From CADEEN01 sp963816315 (lineage in GTDB: Bacteria > Pseudomonadota > Gammaproteobacteria > Burkholderiales > Burkholderiaceae_C): 64,000 nt of DNA. Below the pieces are notes generated by a model. It was not told the DNA's origin. It saw only the letters and a list, made by a program, of their open reading frames with translations, and did no database searches. The position numbers were made by a program, and so were the translations under genes. Location: positions 1 through 64,000 of the forward strand of contig CAWFJZ010000005.1 in assembly GCA_963816315.1 (NCBI GenBank), in the 5' to 3' direction. This document shows, piece by piece, positions 19,961 to 28,711 of this stretch. How positions within the stretch are numbered: the first letter of the stretch is position 1; every line of letters begins with the position of its first letter.

Positions 19961-21015
19961 ACGTTCGCGGCAAGCAGATGCGCTGCCGCCGCGCGCAGCG
20001 CATCTGCACCGCCGTCGGCCAGAGCGACGGCCTGTGCCGAGTCCATGCCGGCGAAGTTGCGCGACATCGAGCGCAGGTACAGCGGGTCGTAGTGCTGCTG
20101 CATCAACTCCGCGAAGACCTCGGGCCATCGACCTGCGCGCGCCATCGCCTGCCAGCGCGCCACGGTGTCCTTGCCGCGCAACTCGGCCAGCGTGGTCATG
20201 TGCTCGCAGAAGCGGTCGGTCTGCTGCGCGAAGAAGCCGTACTCTTCGAGCAGCAGTTGCACGCGTTCGTTGTCGGGTAGGGTGACGAAGACGCAGCGGC
20301 CGTGGGCACGCATGCGCAACAGCAGCGCTTCGGGCACGGCCAACGCGCCGATCTTGCGGCTCTCGCTTTCGACGAAGACCGGGCGTGCGCGATCGAAGGC
20401 CTGCAGCGCATGCCAGACCGCCGTGTCGAAGGCTTTCTGCGTCGGCTGCGGATCGTGTTCCAGGCCGCCGAGCACGCTGCCGCGGTGACAGGCCAGCGCT
20501 TCGAGGTCGAGCACCTGCGCGCCTTGTTCGATCAACGCTTGCAGCAGCCGCGTCTTGCCGCTGCCGGTGCGGCCGGCGACGACGGTGAAGTCGAACTGTT
20601 CGGGCAGCGACTTCAGTTGTTCGCGCACCTGCTCGCGAAAGGCCTTGTAGCCGCCCTGCAGCACCTGCGTGCGAAAACCGATCTGGTCGAGGAACCAGGC
20701 CAGCGTGCCGCTGCGCTTGCCGCCGCGCCAGCAATACACCAGCGGTTGCCACTCGCGCGGCTTGTCGTGCACCTCGCGGTCGAGCAGGTCGGCGATGCGG
20801 CGCGCAACGAGGGCGGCGCCGGTCTTGCGCGCGTCGAACGGCGAGACCTGCTTGTCCGTGGCGCCGACCTCGCGCCGCTCGTCGTTGTCGAGCACCGGCC
20901 AGTTGACGGCGCCGGGCAGGTGGTCGTCGGCGAACTCGGCCGGCGAGCGTGCGTCGATGATCGTGTCGAAGGCGCCGAGTGTGGAGGTCAGTTCTTCGGC
21001 GGTGATGCTTTTCAA
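19936..21015 (-). CDS. mnmH: tRNA 2-selenouridine synthase MnmH (SelU)
   Basis: A 359-residue protein with an N-terminal rhodanese domain carrying the catalytic Cys95 in YCWRGGKRSG and a C-terminal P-loop domain with GRTGSGKT at 148-155. This pairing is specific to MnmH, which geranylates 2-thiouridine and replaces sulfur by selenium at wobble U34 of certain tRNAs. It needs selenophosphate from SelD, not in this window. Starts 2 bases before the glnD stop side region, so glnD and mnmH may be co-transcribed on the minus strand. Confidence 0.95.
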   Translation of the reverse strand: MKSITAEELTSTLGAFDTIIDARSPAEFADDHLPGAVNWPVLDNDERREVGATDKQVSPFDARKTGAALVARRIADLLDREVHDKPREWQPLVYCWRGGKRSGTLAWFLDQIGFRTQVLQGGYKAFREQVREQLKSLPEQFDFTVVAGRTGSGKTRLLQALIEQGAQVLDLEALACHRGSVLGGLEHDPQPTQKAFDTAVWHALQAFDRARPVFVESESRKIGALAVPEALLLRMRAHGRCVFVTLPDNERVQLLLEEYGFFAQQTDRFCEHMTTLAELRGKDTVARWQAMARAGRWPEVFAELMQQHYDPLYLRSMSRNFAGMDSAQAVALADGGADALRAAAAHLLAANVQGSLAST

Positions 21016-21016
21016 G

Positions 21017-23746
21017 CTATTGTGTGGGTGGGGGCGTCATGCCGCCACCGGAGGCGCCAAGCGCGTCGAGCAACTCGCTCTCGATGGCGAGTTGCGTGCG
21101 GTTGTGCTGCAGCGGCGCGCCATCGACGAGGAACGTGTCTTCGACCCGTTCGCCGAGCGTGCTGATCTTGGCCAGCAGCAGGTTGATCTGGTGCTTGGCG
21201 AGCACGCGCGCGATGGCGTAGAGCAGGCCGGTTCGGTCGCTGGCGCTGACCGAAAGGATCCAGCGCTGCGCACGCTCGTCGGGCCGCAGCGTGACGCGCG
21301 GCGTCACCGGGAAGCTCTTCACGCGCCGCGAGACGCGGCCGCGCCGCGGCTCGGGCAGCGGGCCGGTGTGTGTCAGCGCGCCGACGAGCTGCGTCTCGAC
21401 CAGCGAGATCAGGTCGCGGTAGGCGGTCTGGTCACCCTCGTCGATTTGCGGGTGCACGAGCTGGAACGTATCGAGCCCGAAACCATGAGGTGGAGCCCCC
21501 AAGGCGATTTCGTCGCCGGCCCCCCGAGGGGGCGCCACGCGGCCTTGGGGCGGCCCGGCGACCGCGCGCGACGTGTGCACCTTCGCATCGAGCACCGAGA
21601 AGCCGGCGTTGTCGAAGTAGCCGCAGATGCGCGCGAACAGGTCGGACATGTCGGGCGCATAGACGAGCACCTGCAGGCCCTCGCCGACCGGCGACGCGCG
21701 CGCGCTGACCACCGGCCGCGTCGTCTTCACATGGCGCCACAGCACACGCGCATGCCAGGCCAGATCGACCGGGTCATGGCGCATGAAGTAGCCGAGATCC
21801 ATCGTCTCCCACAGCGGCTTCTCGGTGCCCGGCAACTGCGAAGCCAGCGCCAGCAGCGCCCGCGCCTCGGCCTTGCGCGACTCGACTTCGGTTTCGGGGC
21901 TCGGCGGCGCGCCGCCTTCGGCCGTGATGACGCGCAGCGTCAGCCGGAACAGGTCTTCGAGCAACTTGCCCTTCCACGCATTCCAGACCTTCGGGCTGGT
22001 GCCGCGGATGTCGGCGTGGGTCAGCAGGTACAGGGCGGTCAGCGTGCGCGCATCGCCGACCACCTTGGCGAACGACGCGATGACGTCGGGGTCCGACAGG
22101 TCTTCCTTCTGCGCGACATGGCTCATCGTCAGGTGGTGGCGCACCAGGAACTCGATCAGCCGCGCGTCGTCGGGCGGCACGTCGTGATCGCGGCAGAAGC
22201 GCCGCGCCTCGTTGCCGCCGAGCGCGGAGTGGTCGCCGCCGCGGCCCTTGGCCACGTCGTGAAAGAGCGCGGCCACGTAGAGCACGTAGGGCCGCTCGAA
22301 ATCGGCGCCGAGCTGCGAGCAGAACGGGTATTCGTGCGCATGCTCGGCAATGAAGAAGCGGCGCATGTTGCGCACCACCATCAGGATGTGCTGATCGACC
22401 GTATAGACGTGAAACAGGTCGTGCTGCATCTGGCCGACGATGCGGCGGAACACCCACAGGTAGCGGCCGAGCACCGAGGTTTCGTTCATCAGCCGCAGCG
22501 CGTGCGTCTGGCCTTCGGGCTGGCGCAGGATGGCCATGAAGCAGGCGCGGTTGGCCGGGTCGCTGCGGAACTTCGCGTTCATCACGTGGCGCGCGTTGTA
22601 CAGCGCGCGCAGCGTGCGCGCCGACAGCGCCTTGACGCCGACCTCCTGCGTATAGACGAGGAAGGTTTCGAGAATGGCGTGCGGCTGGCGCAGGTAGAGG
22701 TCGTCGCTGGCGACTTCGATCATGCCGGCACGGTCGAAGAAGTTTTCGTTCAACCTGCGCATCGGCGGTGCGTCTTCACCGGCAACATGCTCCTCGATGT
22801 TGAGCAGCAGGATCTGGTTCAACTGCACCACCGCCTTGGCCGCCCAGTAGTAGCGGCGCATCAACTGCTCGGAGACACGCTGGCCCTTGATCGGCTTGAA
22901 GCCGAAGCCCTCGGCGACGGCAGTCTGCAGATCGAACACCAAGCGGTCTTCGCGCCGGCCGGCGACGATGTGCAGGCGGGCGCGGATCATCTTCAGCACG
23001 CCTTCGTTGCGCTGCAACTGCTTGACCTCGAACAGCGTCACGAGGCCCTTGGCACCGAGCTCGGCCCAACTGCGGCCCAAGCCGGCGGCGCGCGCCACCC
23101 ACAGCAACACCTGCAGATCGCGCAGACCGCCCGGGCTCTCCTTGCAGTTGGGTTCGAGCGCGTAGGGCGTGTCGGTGAACTTGGTGTGGCGTTGGCGCAT
23201 CTCCAGCACCTTGGCGCGCAGGAAGGCGCGCGCGTCCATGTCGCGGCCCAGGCGTTGGCGCAGATCGATGAAGATTTTCTTCGAGCCGGTGACGTGGCGG
23301 CTCTCGAGCAGCGAGGTCTGCACCGTCACGTCGCGCGCCGACTCGGCCGCGCATTCTTCGATCGTGCGCACCGCCGAGCCGATCTCCAGGCCGATGTCCC
23401 AGCAGGCGCTGATGAAGCGTTCGAGTGCCGGCCTCGCGATGTCGATCAGGATGTCGTCGGGCAGCAGCACCAGCACATCGACGTCGGAGTGCGGGAACAG
23501 CTCGCCGCGGCCGTAGCCGCCGCAGGCCACCAGCGCCGAGCCGGGCGGCATCAGGCTCGCGTTCCACAGGTCGGTGAGCGCGGCGTCGGTCAGGCGCGCC
23601 AGGCCGCGCGTGAGCGCGGCGGCCGCTTGCGTGCTCGGCCGCGCCTGGGCAAAGTCTTCGAGCAGCGCGTTCTTGTCGGCGCCGTACTTCAGGCGCAGGC
23701 GGGCAATGCTGTTTTCCGGTGTCCCGGGTTGCAGGACGGCGGACAT
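21017..23746 (-). CDS. glnD: Bifunctional PII uridylyltransferase/uridylyl-removing enzyme
   Basis: A 909-residue GlnD that senses glutamine and adds or removes UMP on PII (GlnB/GlnK). The nucleotidyltransferase site GGYGRGELFPHSDVD is at 76-90, the HD domain contains HDVAKGRGGDHS, and two C-terminal ACT domains end with ASDRTGLLYAIARVLAKH. ATG 23746 lies 8 bases after the map stop. Odd point: between VHTSRA and LDTFQL in the first ACT domain, residues about 729-756 (AGPPQGRVAPPRGAGDEIAL and flanks) come from an inserted GC-rich repeat. The usual protein has VHTTR directly joined to GYALDTF. Confidence 0.95.
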   Translation of the reverse strand: MSAVLQPGTPENSIARLRLKYGADKNALLEDFAQARPSTQAAAALTRGLARLTDAALTDLWNASLMPPGSALVACGGYGRGELFPHSDVDVLVLLPDDILIDIARPALERFISACWDIGLEIGSAVRTIEECAAESARDVTVQTSLLESRHVTGSKKIFIDLRQRLGRDMDARAFLRAKVLEMRQRHTKFTDTPYALEPNCKESPGGLRDLQVLLWVARAAGLGRSWAELGAKGLVTLFEVKQLQRNEGVLKMIRARLHIVAGRREDRLVFDLQTAVAEGFGFKPIKGQRVSEQLMRRYYWAAKAVVQLNQILLLNIEEHVAGEDAPPMRRLNENFFDRAGMIEVASDDLYLRQPHAILETFLVYTQEVGVKALSARTLRALYNARHVMNAKFRSDPANRACFMAILRQPEGQTHALRLMNETSVLGRYLWVFRRIVGQMQHDLFHVYTVDQHILMVVRNMRRFFIAEHAHEYPFCSQLGADFERPYVLYVAALFHDVAKGRGGDHSALGGNEARRFCRDHDVPPDDARLIEFLVRHHLTMSHVAQKEDLSDPDVIASFAKVVGDARTLTALYLLTHADIRGTSPKVWNAWKGKLLEDLFRLTLRVITAEGGAPPSPETEVESRKAEARALLALASQLPGTEKPLWETMDLGYFMRHDPVDLAWHARVLWRHVKTTRPVVSARASPVGEGLQVLVYAPDMSDLFARICGYFDNAGFSVLDAKVHTSRAVAGPPQGRVAPPRGAGDEIALGAPPHGFGLDTFQLVHPQIDEGDQTAYRDLISLVETQLVGALTHTGPLPEPRRGRVSRRVKSFPVTPRVTLRPDERAQRWILSVSASDRTGLLYAIARVLAKHQINLLLAKISTLGERVEDTFLVDGAPLQHNRTQLAIESELLDALGASGGGMTPPPTQ
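21493..21560. repeat. GC-rich dispersed repeat, copy inside glnD
   Basis: A 68-base unit starting GAGCCCCCAAGGC and ending CTTGGGGCGGCCCGGCG, with central CCCCCCGAGGGGGC palindrome. The same ends recur at 36735-36829 (opposite orientation) and 56347-56418, with a related unit at 58673-58770. Here it is translated in frame within glnD without a stop codon. Confidence 0.85.
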
Positions 23747-23753
23747 GAGGGCT

Positions 23754-24608
23754 CTATGCCGTGACCGGCTGAGTCCTGCTGCCGTAGCCTGCTGGCGCAA
23801 ACTCAGGCGCGGCCGGGCTGCCCGCCGACACCGTCAGCACTTCATAACCGGTCTCGGTGACAACGACGGTGTGCTCCCACTGTGCCGACAGCGAGCGGTC
23901 CTTGGTGACGATGGTCCAGCCGTCGTACTGGCCGCCCTTGCGGTCCTCGCGGATGTCGCGCCGGCCGGCGTTGATCATCGGCTCGACGGTGAAGACCATG
24001 CCCGGCACCAATTCTTCGAGCGTGCCCGGGCGGCCGTAGTGCAGCACCTGCGGCTCTTCGTGAAAGCGCTGGCCGATACCGTGGCCGCAGAACTCGCGGA
24101 CGACGGAAAAGCCGTTGAACTCGGCGAACATCTGGATCGCATGGCCGACGTCGCCCAGTCGCGCGCCGGGCTTGACGCGGGCAATGCCCTTCCACATCGC
24201 ATCGAAGGTGATCTGGCACAAACGCTTGGCGGCGATGCTGCCGTCGCCGACGACATACATGCGGCTGTTGTCGCCATGCCAGCCTTCCTTGGTGATCACC
24301 GTGACGTCGATGTTGACGATGTCGCCGTTCTTCAACGGCCGCTCGGCCGGGATGCCGTGGCAGACCTCGTGATTCACCGACGTGCACAGCGACGCCGGGT
24401 AGGGCGGGTAGCCCGGCGGCGAGTAGTTCAGCGTTGCCGGCGTCGTGCCTTGCACGCCCACCATGTAGTCGTGCGCGAGCTGGTCGATCTGCAGCGTGGT
24501 GATGCCCGGCTTCACATGCGGGGTGAGGAAGTCCAGCACCTCGGAGCCGAGGCGGCCGGCGACGCGCATGGCGTCGATCTCGGCTGGGGATTTGATCGTG
24601 ATGGCCAT
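23754..24608 (-). CDS. map: Type I methionine aminopeptidase
   Basis: A 284-residue metalloenzyme that removes the initiator methionine. All five metal ligands are visible: Asp101 (NIDVTVI), Asp113 (GDNSRMY), His176 (GHGIG), Glu209 (FTVEP) and Glu245 (WEHTVVV). It directly precedes glnD with an 8-base gap, an arrangement common in Proteobacteria. ATG 24608 is preferred over 24854, which would run through the divergent purL start. Its C-terminus is about 20 residues longer than E. coli Map and Pro/Ala-rich. Confidence 0.95.
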   Translation of the reverse strand: MAITIKSPAEIDAMRVAGRLGSEVLDFLTPHVKPGITTLQIDQLAHDYMVGVQGTTPATLNYSPPGYPPYPASLCTSVNHEVCHGIPAERPLKNGDIVNIDVTVITKEGWHGDNSRMYVVGDGSIAAKRLCQITFDAMWKGIARVKPGARLGDVGHAIQMFAEFNGFSVVREFCGHGIGQRFHEEPQVLHYGRPGTLEELVPGMVFTVEPMINAGRRDIREDRKGGQYDGWTIVTKDRSLSAQWEHTVVVTETGYEVLTVSAGSPAAPEFAPAGYGSRTQPVTA

Positions 24609-24675
24609 CGAGGCAAGATTATCCCACCCGTAAAATTGCCTGTCTTCGCCTGCCGACAACCCCGCCCCACACCGC

Positions 24676-27600
24676 ATGACCATCGCCCCCAAGCACCTGA
24701 TGCATTTCGAGGGCGGCAACGCGCTGTCCGCCTTTCGTTCGCAGGGGCTGCTGGCGCGGCTGGCGCAGATCAACCCGCGCATCGTCGGCATCAGCGCACG
24801 CTTCGTGCACTGGGTGTGGAGCGACGCGGCGCAGGATCGCGCGACGCAGGACAAGTTGTTCGCGCTGCTGGCTTACGGCGAGTCTGCAAAGTCAGGCGAG
24901 GGCGCGCTCGTCGTCGTCATGCCACGCCTTGGCACCGTGTCGCCGTGGGCGAGCAAGGCCACCGACATCGCGCACAACTGTGGCGCCGACATCCACCGCG
25001 TCGAGCGGGTCACCGAGTTCCGATTGCAGACCAAGAGCGGTTTGTTCGGCGGCAAGCCGTTGTCGCCTGAAGAGTTGCAGGCGGCTGCGCTGCTGCTGCA
25101 CGACCGCATGACCGAGAGCGTGGCCTTCGAGCGCGACGCAGCGCGGCACTTGTTCGACGAGCGTGAGGCCGAGCCGATGGCGCATGTGGACGTGCTCGCG
25201 TCCGGCCGCGCTGCGCTGGAGCGCGCGAACACCGAATTCGGCCTTGCACTGTCAGCCGACGAGATCGACTACCTTGTCGATGCGTTTCGCAAACTCGAAC
25301 GCAACCCGAGCGACGTCGAGCTGATGATGTTTGCGCAGGCCAACAGCGAGCATTGCCGGCACAAGATCTTCAACGCCGAATTCATCATCGATGGCGTGAA
25401 ACAACCGCTGTCGATGTTCGGCATGATCCGCAACACCGAGAAGCTTGCGCCGCAGCACACCGTGATTGCGTACAACGACAACGCCGCCGTGATGGAAGGC
25501 GGGCCGGTGACGCGCTGGGTGCCGCAGGGCTTCACCAATGCGCCGTTGTACGGGCCGCGCGACGTGATCGCCCATGTGCTGATGAAGGTCGAGACGCACA
25601 ACCACCCGACGGCGATCTCGCCGCATGCCGGGGCTTCGACCGGCGCCGGCGGCGAGATTCGCGATGAAGGTGCGACGGGGCGTGGCGCGAAACCGAAGGC
25701 GGGCCTCACCGGCTTCTCGGTCAGCAACCTGCACCTGCCGGGCACCAACGAGCCGTGGGAGCAACATCCGATCGGCAAGCCCGAGCACATTGCGAGTGCG
25801 CTGCAGATCATGTGCGACGGCCCGCCCGGCGGCGCCGCGTTCAACAACGAGTTCGGCCGACCCAACCTCGGCGGCTACTTTCGCGTCTATGAACAAGACG
25901 TGGCAGGCGTGCGCCGCGGCTACCACAAGCCGATCATGATCGCGGGCGGCGCCGGCACGATCGACGCTGCGCAGACGAAGAAAGTTCAGTTCCCCGCCGG
26001 CACCTTGCTGATCCAACTCGGCGGCCGCGGCATGCGCATCGGCATGGGCGGTGGCGCGGCGAGTTCGATGGCCGCGGGCAGCAACACCGCAGCGCTCGAC
26101 TTCGACTCGGTGCAACGCGGCAACCCGGAGATCCAGCGCCGCGCACAGGAGGTGATCAACCATTGCTGGGGTCTTGGCGCGCACAACCCGATCCTGGCGA
26201 TTCACGATGTCGGCGCGGGGGGCATCAGCAATGCGTTTCCGGAACTCGTCGATGGCGCAGACATGGGAGCGCGCTTCGATCTGAGCAAGGTGCCGCTCGA
26301 AGAGAGCGGCTTGGCGCCGAAGGAGATCTGGTGCAACGAGAGCCAGGAGCGCTACGTGATCGCGCTCGATGCCAACCAGTTGCCGCTGTTCGAGATGATG
26401 TGTGCGCGCGAGCGTTGCCCGTTTGCGGTGGTGGGCGTGGCGACGGACGAGCCGCGGCTCGTCCTCTCCGATTCACGAACGCAGGCCATCGACATGCCGA
26501 TGGATGTGCTGCTCGGCAAGCCGCCGAAGATGCAGCGAGACGTCACGCGCGTCGAACGCCTGGAAGCGCCGCTCGACCTGACGGGCGTCAAGTTCGAGCA
26601 GGTGGCGTTCGACGTGCTGCGCCACCCGACGGTGGCCAGCAAGCGCTTCCTGATCACCATCGGCGACCGCACCGTCGGCGGCCTGAACCACCGCGATCAG
26701 ATGGTCGGCCCGTGGCAGGTGCCGGTCGCCGACTGCGCGGTGACGCTCGCCGACCACAGCGGCTTCCGCGGCGAAGCGATGAGCATGGGCGAGCGCACGC
26801 CGCTGGCGTCGCTCGATGCACCGGCGAGCGGCCGCATGGCGGTGGCCGAGGCGATCACGAACCTGCTCGCCGCGCCGATCGAGCTCTCGCGCGTCAAGCT
26901 GTCGTGCAACTGGATGGCGGCCTGCGGCGAGCCGGGTGAGGACGCAGCGCTCTACGACACGGTGTACGCGGTCGGCATCGAGCTGTGCCCGACGCTCGGC
27001 ATCGGCGTGCCGGTCGGCAAGGATTCGTTGTCGATGCGAACCAAATGGGGCGAGCATCAAGTTATCGCACCGGTGTCGCTGATCGTCACTGCATTCGCCA
27101 CGCTCGACGACGTGCGCGGCACGCTGACGCCGCAGCTGCAACCCGGCGACACGACGCTGATCGCGATCGACCTCGGCGCTGGCCGCATGCGCCTCGGCGG
27201 CTCGATGCTGGCGCAGGTGCTCGGGTCCTTCGGCCACGAAGTGCCCGACCTCGACGACCCGCAGCGCCTGAAGTCGCTCGTCGCCGCGATCAACGCGCTG
27301 CGCCGCGACGGCAAGCTGCTGGCCTATCACGACCGCAGCGACGGCGGCCTGTGGGCCGGCGTCTGCGAGATGGCGTTCGCCGGCCATTGCGGCGTCAGCC
27401 TCAATGTCGATCTGCTCGTCACCGAAGGCGACGGCATTGCCGACAGCCGCGCCGAGTATGGCGACTCTAAGAACTGGGCCACACAGGTCAGCGAGCGGCG
27501 CAACGAACGCACGCTGGCCGCGCTGTTCAACGAAGAGCTCGGCGCGGTCATTCAGGTGCGCACCGCCGACCGCGATGCGGTGATGGCGGTGCTGCGTGAG

Positions 27601-28647
27601 CATGGGCTCTCGAAGCACGCGCACACGATCGGCAAGACCAACGAGCGCGGCATCGTCGAGGTCTGGCGCGATGCGAAGTCGATCTTTAGTGCGCCGCTGC
27701 GTGACCTGCATCGAGCCTGGGACGATGTGAGCTGGCGCATTGCGAAGCAGCGCGATAACCCGGCTTGCGCCGACGCCGAGCACGACGCCGCCGGCCGCGC
27801 TGACGACCCGGGCCTGCACGTCTTCCTCCCTCTCCCGCACGCGGGAGAGGGCTGGGGTGAGGGTGCGCCCGCAGTTCATACGGCCCGCCCCAAGCTCGCC
27901 ATCCTGCGCGAACAAGGCGTCAACTCGCACATCGAGATGAGCTACGTCATGCACCAGGCCGGCTTCGACACCTTCGACGTGCACATGACCGACCTGCAAT
28001 CCGGCCGTGCGCGCCTCGATCAATTCATCGGTTTCGTCGCCTGCGGCGGTTTCAGCTACGGCGACACGCTCGGGGCCGGCGAAGGCTGGGCGCGCTCGAT
28101 CCTGTTCAACCCAGCGCTGGCCGAGCAGTTCGCGGCGTTCTTCAACCGCAAGGACACGTTCGCGCTCGGCGTGTGCAACGGCTGCCAGATGATGGCGGCC
28201 CTTTCGCCGATTATTCCCGGCGCGCACGAGTGGCCGCAGTTCACGCGCAACAGGAGCGAGCAGTTCGAAGCGCGGCTGTCGCTGGTCGAAGTGCTCGACT
28301 CGCCGTCGATCTTCTTCACGGGCATGGCCGGCAGTCGCGTTCCGATCGCGGTAGCGCACGGCGAAGGCTTCGCCGATTTCTCGCAACGCGGCGATGCGAA
28401 GAATGTCAAGCGCGCGATGCGCTTCGTGGACAACAACGGCCAGCCGACCGACGCCTACCCCGCCAACCCCAACGGCAGCCCCGACGGCCTGACGGCAGTC
28501 ACCACCGCCGACGGCCGCTTCACCGCGCTGATGCCACACCCCGAGCGCGTGTACCGCAACGTGCTGATGAGCTGGACTTCAGGTGACTTCAGCGCACCGA
28601 GCCCGTGGATGCGCATGTTCGGCAACGCGCGGCGCTGGGTAGGGTGA
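24676..28647 (+). CDS. purL: Phosphoribosylformylglycinamidine synthase (FGAM synthase)
   Basis: A 1323-residue single-chain PurL for step four of purine synthesis (FGAR + Gln + ATP to FGAM). The N-terminal domain is followed by two PurM-like halves (MKVETHNHPTAISPHAGAST with AFNNEFGRPNLGGYFR; VPVGKDSLSMRTKW) and a C-terminal glutamine amidotransferase with catalytic Cys in LGVCNGCQM and MPHPERVYRN. Odd point: around residues 1050-1063, between DDPGLHVF and ARPKLAILREQG, a palindromic repeat is translated as LPLPHAGEGWGEGA, replacing the usual linker. Divergent from map; 67 bases separate the starts. Confidence 0.96.
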   Translation: MTIAPKHLMHFEGGNALSAFRSQGLLARLAQINPRIVGISARFVHWVWSDAAQDRATQDKLFALLAYGESAKSGEGALVVVMPRLGTVSPWASKATDIAHNCGADIHRVERVTEFRLQTKSGLFGGKPLSPEELQAAALLLHDRMTESVAFERDAARHLFDEREAEPMAHVDVLASGRAALERANTEFGLALSADEIDYLVDAFRKLERNPSDVELMMFAQANSEHCRHKIFNAEFIIDGVKQPLSMFGMIRNTEKLAPQHTVIAYNDNAAVMEGGPVTRWVPQGFTNAPLYGPRDVIAHVLMKVETHNHPTAISPHAGASTGAGGEIRDEGATGRGAKPKAGLTGFSVSNLHLPGTNEPWEQHPIGKPEHIASALQIMCDGPPGGAAFNNEFGRPNLGGYFRVYEQDVAGVRRGYHKPIMIAGGAGTIDAAQTKKVQFPAGTLLIQLGGRGMRIGMGGGAASSMAAGSNTAALDFDSVQRGNPEIQRRAQEVINHCWGLGAHNPILAIHDVGAGGISNAFPELVDGADMGARFDLSKVPLEESGLAPKEIWCNESQERYVIALDANQLPLFEMMCARERCPFAVVGVATDEPRLVLSDSRTQAIDMPMDVLLGKPPKMQRDVTRVERLEAPLDLTGVKFEQVAFDVLRHPTVASKRFLITIGDRTVGGLNHRDQMVGPWQVPVADCAVTLADHSGFRGEAMSMGERTPLASLDAPASGRMAVAEAITNLLAAPIELSRVKLSCNWMAACGEPGEDAALYDTVYAVGIELCPTLGIGVPVGKDSLSMRTKWGEHQVIAPVSLIVTAFATLDDVRGTLTPQLQPGDTTLIAIDLGAGRMRLGGSMLAQVLGSFGHEVPDLDDPQRLKSLVAAINALRRDGKLLAYHDRSDGGLWAGVCEMAFAGHCGVSLNVDLLVTEGDGIADSRAEYGDSKNWATQVSERRNERTLAALFNEELGAVIQVRTADRDAVMAVLREHGLSKHAHTIGKTNERGIVEVWRDAKSIFSAPLRDLHRAWDDVSWRIAKQRDNPACADAEHDAAGRADDPGLHVFLPLPHAGEGWGEGAPAVHTARPKLAILREQGVNSHIEMSYVMHQAGFDTFDVHMTDLQSGRARLDQFIGFVACGGFSYGDTLGAGEGWARSILFNPALAEQFAAFFNRKDTFALGVCNGCQMMAALSPIIPGAHEWPQFTRNRSEQFEARLSLVEVLDSPSIFFTGMAGSRVPIAVAHGEGFADFSQRGDAKNVKRAMRFVDNNGQPTDAYPANPNGSPDGLTAVTTADGRFTALMPHPERVYRNVLMSWTSGDFSAPSPWMRMFGNARRWVG
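27828..27865. repeat. Palindromic repeat inside purL
   Basis: CCCTCTCCCGC, a two-base loop, then GCGGGAGAGGG, followed by CTGGGGTGAGGGTG. This is the common proteobacterial intergenic REP-like sequence in which a CCCTCTCCC hairpin is joined to a GGGTGAGGG tail. Here it lies in frame within the linker before the PurL glutaminase domain. Confidence 0.85.
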
Positions 28648-28711
28648 TCGGCGGCGGCCCCTCGAACGCGCGTCGTTGAGCAAGGCGTCCGCGCGCTACA
28701 GTCGCGCCGCC

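Noticed and set aside
20669..23764. 1031-aa open frame antisense to glnD
   Set aside because: Shadow of glnD; translation lacks any recognisable fold and has no ribosome site.
26473..28539. 688-aa open frame antisense to purL
   Set aside because: Shadow of purL; His/Arg/Ala-rich and motif-free.
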